Below, one piece after another: positions 18,595 through 27,008 of a DNA stretch of 64,000 bases (its first letter is position 1; each line of letters starts with the position of its first letter). The notes beneath the pieces are model-generated. The model was not told the origin of the DNA. It worked only from the letters and a program-made list of their open reading frames with translations, and searched no databases. Source of the DNA: Pseudolabrys sp. (GTDB lineage Bacteria; Pseudomonadota; Alphaproteobacteria; Rhizobiales; Xanthobacteraceae); assembly GCA_029980465.1 (NCBI GenBank), contig JARYIJ010000002.1, positions 124,001-188,000 of the forward strand. The letters are read 5' to 3'. The position numbers and the translations under genes are program-made.

Positions 18595-19329
18595 ATGGCG
18601 CGACCGGTTCTGCTCGTGGCCGGCGGCAGCCGCGGCATCGGTGCGGCCGTGGCGAGACTTGCCGGCAAATCCGGCTACGATGTCGCCGTCAACTACAAGA
18701 GCAACGCCGCTGCCGCGCAGGAGGTCGTTGCCGCGGTCAATGCGTCCGGCGGGCAGGCGCTCGCGATCCAGGGCGACCTGGCGCGCGAGGACGACATCGA
18801 GCGGACGTTCAATGCTGCCGAAAAGCTGGGCCCGCTCACCCATTTCGTTCACAGTTCCGGCATCACGGGAAAGGCGTCGCGGCTCGACAGCGTCAGTGCG
18901 CAGACGGTCCGCGAGGTGCTCGACGTCAATACCTACGGCGCGATTTTATGCCTGCGCGCCGCGTTGCAGCGCATGTCGACCAGGAACGGCGGCGCGGGCG
19001 GGTCGATCGTGATGATCACGTCGATGGCCGCCTCGATCGGCGGCGCCGGGGAGTACACCTGGTATGCGGCGGCAAAGGCGGCGGTGAATACGCTGGTGCT
19101 CGGCACAGCGCGCGAGGTCGCCAAGGAGAATGTTCGCATCAACGGCGTCTCGCCAGGCCTGATCGACACGGAAATCCACGAGCCGGGCCGCCTCGAGCGT
19201 GTCGCGCCGTCCGTGCCGGTGGGCAGAGCGGGCAAGGCGGACGAAGTCGCCGACGCGGTGCTCTATCTGTTGTCGGACGCCGCCTCGTACGTGACCGGAT
19301 CGATTCTCAACGTGTCGGGCGCCCGCTAG
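18595..19329 (+). CDS. SDR family oxidoreductase
   Basis: A 244-residue short-chain dehydrogenase/reductase. The NAD(P)-binding motif GGSRGIG is at residues 8-14, and the catalytic set includes Ser-Met-Ala-Ala-Ser (ITSMAAS) and YAAAKAAV, i.e. Tyr and Lys in YxxxK. The C-terminal YVTGSILNVSGAR matches the usual end of classical SDRs of the FabG-like type. GGGAGG precedes the ATG by about seven bases. The substrate is unknown. The stop codon lies inside a small inverted repeat. Confidence 0.9.
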   Translation: MARPVLLVAGGSRGIGAAVARLAGKSGYDVAVNYKSNAAAAQEVVAAVNASGGQALAIQGDLAREDDIERTFNAAEKLGPLTHFVHSSGITGKASRLDSVSAQTVREVLDVNTYGAILCLRAALQRMSTRNGGAGGSIVMITSMAASIGGAGEYTWYAAAKAAVNTLVLGTAREVAKENVRINGVSPGLIDTEIHEPGRLERVAPSVPVGRAGKADEVADAVLYLLSDAASYVTGSILNVSGAR

Positions 19330-19398
19330 TGTCCCGAATCCGAAGTTCGTCACGCTTTGCAGCACCTTCGAAAGCGACCTTCGGATTCGCAGGACACT
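19328..19398. repeat. Inverted repeat between the SDR and quinone oxidoreductase genes
   Basis: The arm AGTGTCCCGAATCCGAAG (19328-19345) is matched by CTTCGGATTCGCAGGACACT (19379-19398) with one bulge and a 33-base loop. It begins in the SDR stop codon. It could fold in the transcript and attenuate read-through; no T-run follows. Sequences starting AGTGTCC are a recurring dispersed repeat in related genomes, by recollection. Confidence 0.65.
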
Positions 19399-19469
19399 CG
19401 CGCTTGTCATCACCGCGCGGCCGCCTATGATCGCGCCGCTCATCCCCACGCTTGTCGAAGGAGTATGTC

Positions 19470-20447
19470 ATGGTTGCAGCAGTGCGCGTGCACAAGATCG
19501 GTGGGCCGGATGTCCTGACTTATGAGGACATCGATATTCCGGCGCCTGGACAGGGCCAGGTCAAGCTCAGGCAGCACGCCATCGGCATCAATTTCATCGA
19601 CACTTATTTCCGGATGGGCATGTACCCGTCGCCGGTCGGCCTGCCGTTCGTGGCCGGCAACGAAGGCGCGGGCGAAGTGATCGCGGTCGGTCCGGGCGTC
19701 ACCGATCTCAAGGTCGGCGACCGCGTCGGCTATGTCGCGCCGCTCGGCGGCTATGCGGCGGAACGGCTGCTGCCCGCCGACCGCGCCGTCAAGCTGCCCG
19801 ACAACATCAGCTACGAACAGGCCGCCGGCATGATGCTGAAGGGCATGACGGTCGAGTATCTGCTCAACCGCACCTACAAGGTCAGCAAGGGCACGATCGT
19901 TCTCATTCATGCTGCTGCCGGCGGAGTCGGGCTGATCGCCTGTCAATGGGCGAACCATCTCGGCGCGACGGTAATCGGCACGGTCGGCTCGAAGGAGAAA
20001 GGCGAGCTCGCGAAGCGCAACGGCTGCCATCACGTGATCTATTATCGCGAGGAGGATTTCGTCGCCCGCGTGAAGGAGATCACGAGCGGGAAGCTGTGCG
20101 ACGTTGTCTATGACGGCATCGGCAAGACCACATTCCCGGGTTCGCTCGATTGCTTGCGGCCGATGGGCTATTTCGTCAGCTTCGGCAGCGCGTCGGGCCA
20201 GATCGACGCGTTCAACATCAACCTGTTGCAGGCGAAAGGCTCGCTGTTTGCGACGCGCCCCACTCTCAATCACTACGCCGCCAAACGTGAGGACCTGCTC
20301 GCGATCGCCAACGATCTCTTCAAGGTCGTCGGTTCCGGCGCGGTCAAGATTCCGGTCAACCAGAAATACGCGCTCAAGGATGCCCGCAAGGCGCATGAGG
20401 ATCTCGAAGGCCGCGCGACGACGGGGTCTTCAATCCTCGTTCCCTGA
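19470..20447 (+). CDS. Quinone oxidoreductase (NADPH, zinc-independent MDR family)
   Basis: A 325-residue medium-chain reductase of the QOR type, which reduces quinones with NADPH in the cytoplasm. It shows the N-terminal GroES-like fold (GPDVLTYEDIDIPAPGQGQV), GNEGAGEVIAVGPGV, the QOR motif HAAAGGVGLIACQWA for nucleotide binding, and no catalytic zinc cysteines. ATG at 19470 was chosen because GAAGGAG lies eight bases upstream; a TTG six codons earlier is in frame but lies in that site. A short GC-rich hairpin follows. Confidence 0.92.
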   Translation: MVAAVRVHKIGGPDVLTYEDIDIPAPGQGQVKLRQHAIGINFIDTYFRMGMYPSPVGLPFVAGNEGAGEVIAVGPGVTDLKVGDRVGYVAPLGGYAAERLLPADRAVKLPDNISYEQAAGMMLKGMTVEYLLNRTYKVSKGTIVLIHAAAGGVGLIACQWANHLGATVIGTVGSKEKGELAKRNGCHHVIYYREEDFVARVKEITSGKLCDVVYDGIGKTTFPGSLDCLRPMGYFVSFGSASGQIDAFNINLLQAKGSLFATRPTLNHYAAKREDLLAIANDLFKVVGSGAVKIPVNQKYALKDARKAHEDLEGRATTGSSILVP

Positions 20448-20470
20448 GACGGGCACTCGAGAAGAATAGC

Positions 20471-20498
20471 GCGCCCGGCTCAGACCGGGCGCTTTACT
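20471..20498 (+). terminator. Probable intrinsic terminator after the quinone oxidoreductase gene
   Basis: The stem GCGCCCGG, loop CTCAGA, CCGGGCGC is followed by TTTAC, a short and imperfect T-tract. It sits between convergent genes. Confidence 0.6.
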
Positions 20499-20553
20499 TC
20501 AGATGCAGCGCAAGGTCTTCCACGACAACGCGGTCAGGTTCTACAGACTGTGA

Positions 20554-21906
20554 TCAGAAGCCGGCTGCCGTGCCGTGTAGGTCGTAGTCGTCGGCGCGCT
20601 CGATCCTGACCGTGGCGATTTCGCCGACGCGAAGAGGGCGGCGGCTGGCGACGTAGACCGCGCCGTCGATCTCCGGCGCATCCGCCATCGAGCGGCCCTT
20701 GGCGACGCTCGGCCCAACCTCGTCGATGATGACCTGCTGCCGGGTGCCGACCTTGCGCTTGAGGCGGCGCGCCGAGATTTTCTGCTGCGCCGCCATGAAA
20801 CGGTGCCAGCGCTCTTCCTTCACGTCGTCGAGCACCGGCACGGCGATGTCGTTCGACGCGGCCCCTTTGACCGGCTCGTAACGGAAACAACCGACGCGAT
20901 CGAGCGAAGCCTCGTCGAGCCATTCGAGCAGGAAATCGAAATCCGCGTTGGTCTCGCCGGGAAAACCGACGATGAAGGTCGACCGCAGTGTCAGGTCCGG
21001 ACAAATGTCACGCCACTTGCGGATGCGGTCGAGCGTCTTTTCCTGGGAAGCAGGCCGGCGCATGCGCTTGAGCACGTCCGGGCTGGCGTGCTGGAACGGG
21101 ATGTCGAGATAGGGCAGCACCTTCCGCTCGGCCATCAGCGGAATGACGTCGTCGACATGCGGGTAAGGATAGACGTAATGCAAGCGCACCCAGACGCCGA
21201 GCTCACCCAGCGCGGTGGCGAGGTCGATGAATTTGGCCCGCAACTCGCGTTGCTCGCCGTTGCGGTCTTTCCACGTGCTCGTCGCGTACTTGATATCGAC
21301 GCCGTAAGCCGACGTGTCCTGTGAGATGACCAGCAGTTCCTTGACGCCGGCAGCGACGAGTTTCTCTGCCTCGCGCATCACGTCGGCGGCGGGACGCGAC
21401 ACGAGGTCGCCGCGCAGCTTCGGGATGATGCAGAAGGTGCAGCGGTTGTTGCAGCCCTCGGAAATCTTCAGATAGGCATAGTGCCGCGGGGTCAGCTTGA
21501 TGCCTTCCGGCGGCACCAGATCGAGGAACGGATCGTGCTGCGGCGGCGCGGCGCGATGCACGGCATCTAAGACGCTTTCATATTGCTGCGGCCCGGTGAT
21601 CGAGAGCACCTGAGGAAATTTCGCCGAGATGGATTCTGGCTCTGCGCCCATGCAGCCGGTGACGATGACCCTGCCGTTTTCATTGAGAGCCTGGCCGATC
21701 GCCGACAACGACTCCTCCTTGGCGCTGTCGAGGAAGCCGCAGGTATTGACGATGACGAGGTCGGAGCCGGCGTGCTGGCGCGACAGCTCATAGCCTTCGG
21801 CGCGCAGCCGCGTGATGATGCGCTCGCTGTCGACCAATGCTTTGGGGCAGCCGAGCGAGACAAAGCTCACTTTCGGCGCAGTCTTGTCGTTCGTATCTGT
21901 CGTCAT
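20554..21906 (-). CDS. rimO: Ribosomal protein S12 methylthiotransferase RimO
   Basis: A 450-residue radical SAM enzyme that adds a methylthio group to the conserved Asp of ribosomal protein S12. The N-terminal MTTase domain has its cysteines ([25 protein letters not shown]). The radical SAM core carries CNNRCTFC for the catalytic 4Fe-4S cluster near residue 155. The C-terminal TRAM domain ends with [26 protein letters not shown] is diagnostic of RimO rather than MiaB. Start ATG gives [13 protein letters not shown] dispersed repeat lies just upstream. Confidence 0.96.
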   Translation of the reverse strand: MTTDTNDKTAPKVSFVSLGCPKALVDSERIITRLRAEGYELSRQHAGSDLVIVNTCGFLDSAKEESLSAIGQALNENGRVIVTGCMGAEPESISAKFPQVLSITGPQQYESVLDAVHRAAPPQHDPFLDLVPPEGIKLTPRHYAYLKISEGCNNRCTFCIIPKLRGDLVSRPAADVMREAEKLVAAGVKELLVISQDTSAYGVDIKYATSTWKDRNGEQRELRAKFIDLATALGELGVWVRLHYVYPYPHVDDVIPLMAERKVLPYLDIPFQHASPDVLKRMRRPASQEKTLDRIRKWRDICPDLTLRSTFIVGFPGETNADFDFLLEWLDEASLDRVGCFRYEPVKGAASNDIAVPVLDDVKEERWHRFMAAQQKISARRLKRKVGTRQQVIIDEVGPSVAKGRSMADAPEIDGAVYVASRRPLRVGEIATVRIERADDYDLHGTAAGF

Positions 21907-21913
21907 CGAAAAT

Positions 21914-22036
21914 TGTCATGCGCGGGCTTGACCCGCGCATCCATGAAGTCGCTTGCTGAAGCACTAGATGGATTGCCGGGTCAAGGGTCACGACCGGGCC
22001 GGCCAAGCGGCCGGACCCGGTTGCCCGGCAATGACA
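21914..22036. repeat. Dispersed hairpin repeat upstream of rimO
   Basis: 21914-21945 contains GCGCGGGC TTGACC CGCGC, a hairpin. 21968-22036 contains a second, longer block with GGCCGG/CCGGCC pairing and ends TTGCCCGGCAATGACA. The two blocks lie head to head, the first beginning TGTCATGCG and the second ending in CAATGACA. This is the familiar TGTCATG-CGCGGGCTTGACCCGCGC intergenic repeat of Bradyrhizobium relatives (recollection). It also lies between the end of the LpxO-like gene and the start of rimO. Confidence 0.75.
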
Positions 22037-22050
22037 CTTTCATAATTGAC

Positions 22051-22860
22051 CTAGCTGTTCCGCAGCGCCTCGGCCTGGGCGTAGAATTTCTGCTCCCACT
22101 TCTTCTGGTTTTCGGTGCCTTCTCGGATGAAGGGCGTGAAGATCGCAAGCTTGAGCAGCAGCCAGTTCAGGAACCGGGCCGGCTGGCGCAGCGGCTTGAC
22201 GAAATCCACGAACAGCACGACGCGTGTATGCGGCGTCCTGTTCCAGGCCTCATGCTCATAGGCGTCGTCGAAAATCACCGCCTTGCCTTCTTCCCAGCGA
22301 TAGACGTCGGTGCCGACACGAATGCCAAGCTCGCTGCGTGGCTCGGGCACGATCAGGCCGAGGTGGAGGCGCAGCACGCCATTGTAGGGTCCGCGGTGCG
22401 GCGCGAGGTGCTTGCCGGGCTCGAGGATCGAAAACATCACGGTGAGCAGGCCCGGGATGTTCTGGCAGATGCGCCATGTCTCCGGGCAGGTTCTGATGTT
22501 CGCTTCCGACGTCACGCCGTAGCCGGCGAGCATGAACGTTTTCCAGCCGCGATCGTTGCTGGTCTGCATGACATCGGTCGAAATCTCGTGGAAGCCCGGC
22601 AGGTCGTCCTTGCGGACCATCACCTTGTCGAGCTCGGCACGGATCGCCTTCCATTCGGCTTCGACCTTAGCGGCCCAGGGAAAGACCGCGTTATCGTAGA
22701 TCGCCGGATTGCCGACCTTCGTATATTTGAGGTTCAGCCGTTCGACCGCTCCGACCACGGCCATGAAGGCCCGCACGATGGGGCTGGGGCGGCCCATCGG
22801 CTTGATGCCTTGGGTACCGAATTTCTGTTCGAGATCGGTGGTGTCTGTTGCGCTGGCCAC
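22051..22860 (-). CDS. LpxO-like aspartyl/asparaginyl beta-hydroxylase family protein
   Basis: A 269-residue non-haem Fe(II)/2-oxoglutarate dioxygenase of the aspartyl/asparaginyl beta-hydroxylase fold, in the group containing lipid A hydroxylase LpxO. The metal and cosubstrate region is LAPHRGPYNGVLRLHLGL and, downstream, VIFDDAYEHEAWN with the second His and HTRVVLFVDF with the Arg. A C-terminal hydrophobic stretch could be membrane-associated, as in LpxO. A GTG start was chosen because GAGGAG lies six bases upstream; the frame is open far upstream but that part is antisense to the Cys-rich gene. The substrate may be lipid A, but that is inference. Confidence 0.87.
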   Translation of the reverse strand: MASATDTTDLEQKFGTQGIKPMGRPSPIVRAFMAVVGAVERLNLKYTKVGNPAIYDNAVFPWAAKVEAEWKAIRAELDKVMVRKDDLPGFHEISTDVMQTSNDRGWKTFMLAGYGVTSEANIRTCPETWRICQNIPGLLTVMFSILEPGKHLAPHRGPYNGVLRLHLGLIVPEPRSELGIRVGTDVYRWEEGKAVIFDDAYEHEAWNRTPHTRVVLFVDFVKPLRQPARFLNWLLLKLAIFTPFIREGTENQKKWEQKFYAQAEALRNS

Positions 22861-22972
22861 TATTTGCTCCTCGCGCTGATCTATCCCAAAAGGATAGCAA
22901 TCGTTCGGTCCGGGTGAAAGTTTTGCCCGTCGCGATTTGACGGAAACATGGCGTGCCGGGCGCATTGCCGCT

Positions 22973-23317
22973 ATGCTTCCGGACATGCGCCGCTTCGCCG
23001 CCATTCTCCTTGCCGTATTTGCGGTCTTCGCGACGGCAACGATTGCGCCGGCTGCCGATATGTCGGTCGTCCCGCAGGCCGCGGTGGCGGCGAAATCGCT
23101 GCCGTTCCCGCGCAGCGAGCGGGCGGCATCGGTGTGGGATTCTCGCGCCTGCTGGAGCGGCTGCCAGTCGTCGTGCACGTGGGCGCTCGCCGCCTGCGTC
23201 ACGCACGACGCGCAGGGCCATTGCCTCAGCCGGGCCGACACCTGCGACCGCGTGTGCCAGACACAATGTCGTCCGATGGGCGGACCATACCTGCCGGGAT
23301 TGGCCAATCTCGATTGA
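22973..23317 (+). CDS. Small secreted Cys-rich protein of unknown function
   Basis: A protein of about 114 residues (or 110 if ATG 22985 is used). It has a signal peptide (MRRFAAILLAVFAVFATATIA, minus its first residue, then PAADM) and a short exposed linker. The C-terminal core holds eight cysteines at 23150-23269. Their spacing, counted as residues between cysteines, is 3-3-6-8-6-3-3, which is mirror symmetric. Such paired CX3C segments suggest two facing helices bridged by disulphides. I recognise no family. It is divergent from the LpxO-like gene, 112 bases away, and is followed by the hydrolase remnant. Confidence 0.7.
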   Translation: MLPDMRRFAAILLAVFAVFATATIAPAADMSVVPQAAVAAKSLPFPRSERAASVWDSRACWSGCQSSCTWALAACVTHDAQGHCLSRADTCDRVCQTQCRPMGGPYLPGLANLD

Positions 23318-23362
23318 GCTGGCCAGCATGCCGGTGTCGAACAGCAGGGGGACTTGCCGCCA

Positions 23363-23852
23363 TGAGATCGGTCTTCGGCACGCGACGTCACCGGCGACAG
23401 CAATGTCGCGGGCAAGTGCGTCTCACCATCCGAAAACATATCCGGCACAGCTCGAGCGCGCATTGAAGGCCAGGGGCTACGACGTGCGGGTGCTCAATAC
23501 CGGCGTCAACGGCGACACGACGACTCGCTTGCTCGGGCGGCTGAATTCCGCAGTCCCGCAAGGCACGCAAATCGCCGTCGTGTGGATCGGCGTCAACGAC
23601 GTGCGCCGGGAGGGCAAATCGGCCGGCTTCGTCCTGGAGATGCGCCGGAAGATTACGGCCAGCCTGCAAGCGCGTGGTATTCAGGTGCTCAATCTCAAGC
23701 GTGACGCCGGCACCGGCGTGCGAAACAACCCGAAATTCACAACCGGCGACCGCGACATGCACTTCAATGCCGCGGGCTACGCGCGGGTCGTGGCGGTGAC
23801 GCTGCCGCAAATCGAAGGGATGATCCGCAAGGCAGGCGGCAAACGCCGCTAG
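23363..23852 (+). pseudogene. Frameshifted SGNH/GDSL hydrolase remnant
   Basis: Resemblance to arylesterase-like SGNH hydrolases is spread over different frames. A good ribosome-binding site (AGGGGGA) leads into ATG at 23363, whose frame reads MRSVFGT and then goes astray. A second frame carries the block I motif as DVTGDSNVAGKCVSPSEN (about 23390-23440). From about 23435 the third frame continues TYPAQLERALKARG, then GVNGDTTTRLL and GVNDVRR, to the stop at 23852. The C-terminal DxxH motif is also altered (DRDMHFNAAGY, with one residue extra). At least one and probably two frameshifts separate the parts. A sequencing error is possible for one of them, less so for both. Confidence 0.7.
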
Positions 23853-23865
23853 GTCATTGCAAGGA

Positions 23866-23955
23866 TGGCGGAAGGGGTGAGATTCGAACTCACGGTACCC
23901 TTGCGGGCACGCCGGTTTTCAAGACCGGTGCCTTAAACCACTCGGCCACCCTTCC
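23866..23955 (-). tRNA. tRNA-Ser (anticodon TGA)
   Basis: Read on the minus strand it begins GGAAGGGTGGCCGAGTGG, a class II tRNA 5' end. The acceptor pairs GGAAGGG with CCCTTCC, followed by discriminator G and an encoded CCA. The anticodon loop reads CTTGAAA (TGA). A long variable arm (GTGCCCGCAAGGGTAC) marks serine. The T loop is GTTCGAATC. It is a single gene, and no integrase is next to it. Confidence 0.97.
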
Positions 23956-24139
23956 ACATTGTCTCCATTGCGCGACGGCCGCCATATTGCAAGGCGCGGC
24001 CGGGTGCTTTATCCGGGACGGCACGGCGAGTCGGAAAGTTCCGCGATACCAATTATTTACTACGGGGCCACGGACCGCTTCCGTTTGAGTCGAATTGCGC
24101 GCTAATGTGGCATTGGCGCATCAGGGACCGCGATTGATC

Positions 24140-25057
24140 ATGGGGCAGGGGGGGAGCAGCCGGTTCATCCGGTGCGCGCAGCTCGGCGCTGTCGCCGTAG
24201 CCTGTCTCTCGCTGGCGAACTGCGCCAACAGCAAATTCGGCAACATCGATCCGAAATACGGCGTCGCTGCAAGTCAGCGCGTCATCGAGCCGGGCCAGCC
24301 CGTGCCCAAGGGTGGCGGCGTATACCGGGTCGGCAAGCCTTACGTTGTGGCCGGACGCACCTACGTGCCGGAATACGATCCCCATTACAGCGCGGTCGGC
24401 ATGGCCTCGTGGTATGGCGACGACTTCCACGGCCGCTACACCGCGAACGGCGAAATCTTCGACATGGCGTCGATCTCGGCGGCGCATCCGACGATGCCGC
24501 TGCCGTCCTATGCCCGCGTCACCAATCTGCGCAACCATCGCTCCATCATCGTTCGCGTCAACGATCGCGGCCCCTATGCGCATAACCGGCTGATCGACGT
24601 TTCCGTGCGCACGGCGAAGCTGCTCGGCTTCTATGGGCATGGCCTCGCCAAGGTGAAGGTCGAGTATGTCGGCCGCGCGCCGTTGGCGGGCTCGGACGAT
24701 CGCAAGCTGCTCGCGACGCTACGTACGCCGGATGAGCCGGGGCAATCGCCGGTCAGGGTGGCGTCGGCCGATCCGGACGCCGCGCTGTTCAGCCCCGAGC
24801 GGATGCAGACTGCTGCCGCCTCGTTCCGCAATATCCCGGCGCCTCCGGAGCGGCCGTATCAGGCCGGCAACGAAGCGACGACGGCGGAGCTGACCGCCAA
24901 TCAGCGCGTGGCGGAAGCCTTCCCGGGTGACCGCCGGCAGTACGAGACGCCGGCTGCGGATGCTGTCGCCAGCCACGAAACAGCGGCGGTTCCGGCCTAC
25001 GCGCCCGTCCGGTATGATGCGCCGGCGGGCTTCATGAGCGGCCGCGGCCTTTACTGA
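24140..25057 (+). CDS. rlpA: RlpA-family septal lytic transglycosylase, lipoprotein
   Basis: A 305-residue lipoprotein. The signal ends in a lipobox SLANC at residues 24-28. A double-psi beta-barrel domain follows from about 85 (SAVGMASWYGDDFHGRYTANGE, without its first residue), with AAHPTMPLPSYARVTN and VRVNDRGPYAHNRLIDVS, the RlpA signature. RlpA proteins act at the septum on peptidoglycan glycan strands lacking peptides. The C-terminal 100 residues are low complexity, and I see no SPOR domain, so localisation to denuded glycans must differ. ATG 24140 is used; an upstream TTG at 24134 has slightly better spacing from AGGGA and would add two residues. Confidence 0.9.
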   Translation: MGQGGSSRFIRCAQLGAVAVACLSLANCANSKFGNIDPKYGVAASQRVIEPGQPVPKGGGVYRVGKPYVVAGRTYVPEYDPHYSAVGMASWYGDDFHGRYTANGEIFDMASISAAHPTMPLPSYARVTNLRNHRSIIVRVNDRGPYAHNRLIDVSVRTAKLLGFYGHGLAKVKVEYVGRAPLAGSDDRKLLATLRTPDEPGQSPVRVASADPDAALFSPERMQTAAASFRNIPAPPERPYQAGNEATTAELTANQRVAEAFPGDRRQYETPAADAVASHETAAVPAYAPVRYDAPAGFMSGRGLY

Positions 25058-25127
25058 GCCGCATTCCGGCCCCACATCGCCCGATAGTTGTCGATTGCGG
25101 GACGCTCGCACGGCGGGCTTTCTTCTG

Positions 25128-26339
25128 ATGGATTACAGGCGTTTCCCAGCGGCGCTTCTGATGGTTCTGGTCGTGATCGGCCTGTGTTGCGGCGGCGCGC
25201 AGGCGCAGCGCTCCATGACCGGCGTCGTCAAGAAAGACGAGCCGAATATCACGGCGCCCCACGCGATCCTCCTCGACGCGGAAAGCGGCAGCGTCCTCTA
25301 CGAGCACGCGCCCGACGTCCTGATCTATCCGGCCAGCCTCGCCAAGCTGATGACGGTCGAATACGTCTTCCATGAAATCAAGGAGGGGCGGCTCAAGCTG
25401 ACCGACGAATTCGAGGTCAGCGAGAACGCGTGGCGCAAGGGCGGCGCACCGTCACACAGCTCGACGATGTTCGCGGCCCTGCACAGCAAGGTATCGGTCG
25501 ACGATCTCCTGCACGCCGTCATCATCCAGTCGGCGAACGACGCCTGCATCGTGCTGGCCGAGGGGCTCGCCGGCAGCGAGGCGGCGTTCGGCAACAAGCT
25601 GACCAAGCGGGCGCGCGAGATCGGGCTGGAAAAATCGGTCTTCACGAACTCGAACGGCCTGCCCGATCCGAACGAGAAGGTGACGACGCGCGAGCTTGCC
25701 ATCCTCGCGCGGCACATCATTCTCGACTATCCTGAATTTTATAAGATTTTCGGCCAGACTGAATTCACCTGGAACAAGATCCGCCAGCAGAACCGCAATC
25801 CCTTGCTGGCGTCGGTGACCGGCGCGGACGGCCTCAAGACCGGTTTCACGAAAGAAGCGGGTTATGGCCTGGTCGGCTCCGCCGTGCAGGACGGCCTACG
25901 TCTCATCGCAGTCGTGAATGGCCTGAAGACCGCAAAGGACCGGGCCGAGGAGGGAAAGAAGCTGCTCGAATGGGGATTCCGGACCTTCCAGACGCGGATT
26001 CTGTTCGCCGAGGGCGAGACGCTCGGTTATGCCAAGGTCTTCCGCGGCGATCGCGGCAGCGTGCCGCTGGTCGCGCCCGGCGCGGTGCGCATCATGGTGC
26101 CCAAGAGTGGCGGTGAGAAGTTGATCGCACGGGTGGTCTATTCAGGTCCGATCCCCGCGCCGGTCCGGGCAGGTCAGCCGGTCGGCGCATTGAAAGTCTG
26201 GCGCGACAACAATCTGGTGCTCGAAGTGCCGCTGAAAACGAGCGAGAGCGTCGGCCGGGGCAATCTGTCCCAGCGCGCGCTCGACGGCGTGAGCGAACTG
26301 GTCATCAACCTGTTCCGCGCCGGCGCGCAGCGGCTCTGA
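25128..26339 (+). CDS. dacC: D-alanyl-D-alanine carboxypeptidase (PBP5/6 family)
   Basis: A 403-residue penicillin-binding protein that trims the terminal D-Ala from peptidoglycan pentapeptides in the periplasm. The signal peptide covers about residues 1-27 (ends GGAQA). The active-site serine is in SLAK at 70-73, SAN at 135-137, and KTG at 237-239, followed by FTKEAGYGL. A C-terminal beta-rich domain follows from about 285, with an amphipathic end (LVINLFRAG) typical of membrane anchoring. The gene begins a tightly packed plus-strand run with tmk and holB, with three bases between it and tmk. The symbol dacC follows common usage for this class and is not certain. Confidence 0.93.
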   Translation: MDYRRFPAALLMVLVVIGLCCGGAQAQRSMTGVVKKDEPNITAPHAILLDAESGSVLYEHAPDVLIYPASLAKLMTVEYVFHEIKEGRLKLTDEFEVSENAWRKGGAPSHSSTMFAALHSKVSVDDLLHAVIIQSANDACIVLAEGLAGSEAAFGNKLTKRAREIGLEKSVFTNSNGLPDPNEKVTTRELAILARHIILDYPEFYKIFGQTEFTWNKIRQQNRNPLLASVTGADGLKTGFTKEAGYGLVGSAVQDGLRLIAVVNGLKTAKDRAEEGKKLLEWGFRTFQTRILFAEGETLGYAKVFRGDRGSVPLVAPGAVRIMVPKSGGEKLIARVVYSGPIPAPVRAGQPVGALKVWRDNNLVLEVPLKTSESVGRGNLSQRALDGVSELVINLFRAGAQRL

Positions 26340-26342
26340 CGC

Positions 26343-27008
26343 ATGCGCGGACGCTTCATCACGTTCGAAGGCGGCGAGGGCGGCGGCAAGTCAACGCAGG
26401 CGGCGCTGCTGGCGCAGCACTTGAGGGCGACGGGCATCGGCGTGCTGGTGACGCGCGAGCCCGGCGGCTCGCCCGGGGCCGAGATCATCCGCCATGTTAT
26501 CCTGTCGGGCGCCGCGAAGCCGCTCGGCGCCGATGCCGAGACCATCCTGTTCGCCGCGGCGCGCGACGATCATATTCGCATGACGATCGAGCCGGCGCTG
26601 AGCGCAGGGACATGGGTGATCTGCGATCGGTTCCTCGACTCCACTCGCGTGTATCAAGGCCTTCTCGGTCACGTCGACAGGAAGCTCATTCGCGCGCTGG
26701 AGAGGGTCGTCGTCGGCTCGCTGATGCCGGACCTGACCTTCGTCATGGACGTTCCGGCCGAAGTGGGGCTCGAACGCGCAGCGGGACGGCGCGGCAATGA
26801 CAATGCCGACCGTTTCGAATCCGAAACCATCGATTTTCATGAGAAGCTTCGTCGAGCCTTTGCGGCGCTCGCCAAGGTCGACGCGGACCGCTGCGTGTTG
26901 ATCGACGCGGCGCAGCCGCGCGAGATGATCCATGACACGATCTGGAAGGTTGTCGCGGAACGCTTCGGTTTGGCGGCGCGCATCAAAGTCGGTGCGGGTG
27001 GACGATGA
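26343..27008 (+). CDS. tmk: Thymidylate kinase
   Basis: A 221-residue enzyme that phosphorylates dTMP to dTDP. It has a P-loop near residues 9-17 (EGGEGGGKST), the DR motif REPGGSPGAE near residue 40, and CDRFLDSTRVYQG near residue 95. The LID region near 145-155 is Arg-rich (ERAAGRRGNDNADRFE). The start ATG lies 3 bases after the dacC stop, and its own stop overlaps the holB start as ATGA. Length and motifs are standard. Confidence 0.96.
   Translation: MRGRFITFEGGEGGGKSTQAALLAQHLRATGIGVLVTREPGGSPGAEIIRHVILSGAAKPLGADAETILFAAARDDHIRMTIEPALSAGTWVICDRFLDSTRVYQGLLGHVDRKLIRALERVVVGSLMPDLTFVMDVPAEVGLERAAGRRGNDNADRFESETIDFHEKLRRAFAALAKVDADRCVLIDAAQPREMIHDTIWKVVAERFGLAARIKVGAGGR

Noticed and set aside
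22051..23463. 470-residue version of the LpxO-like gene
   Set aside because: The N-terminal 200 residues are antisense to the secreted cysteine-rich gene, and a GAGGAG site supports the GTG at 22860.
23866..24139. Integrative element at the tRNA-Ser gene
   Set aside because: There is no integrase, no repeat of the tRNA 3' end nearby, and the flanking genes are ordinary chromosomal ones.
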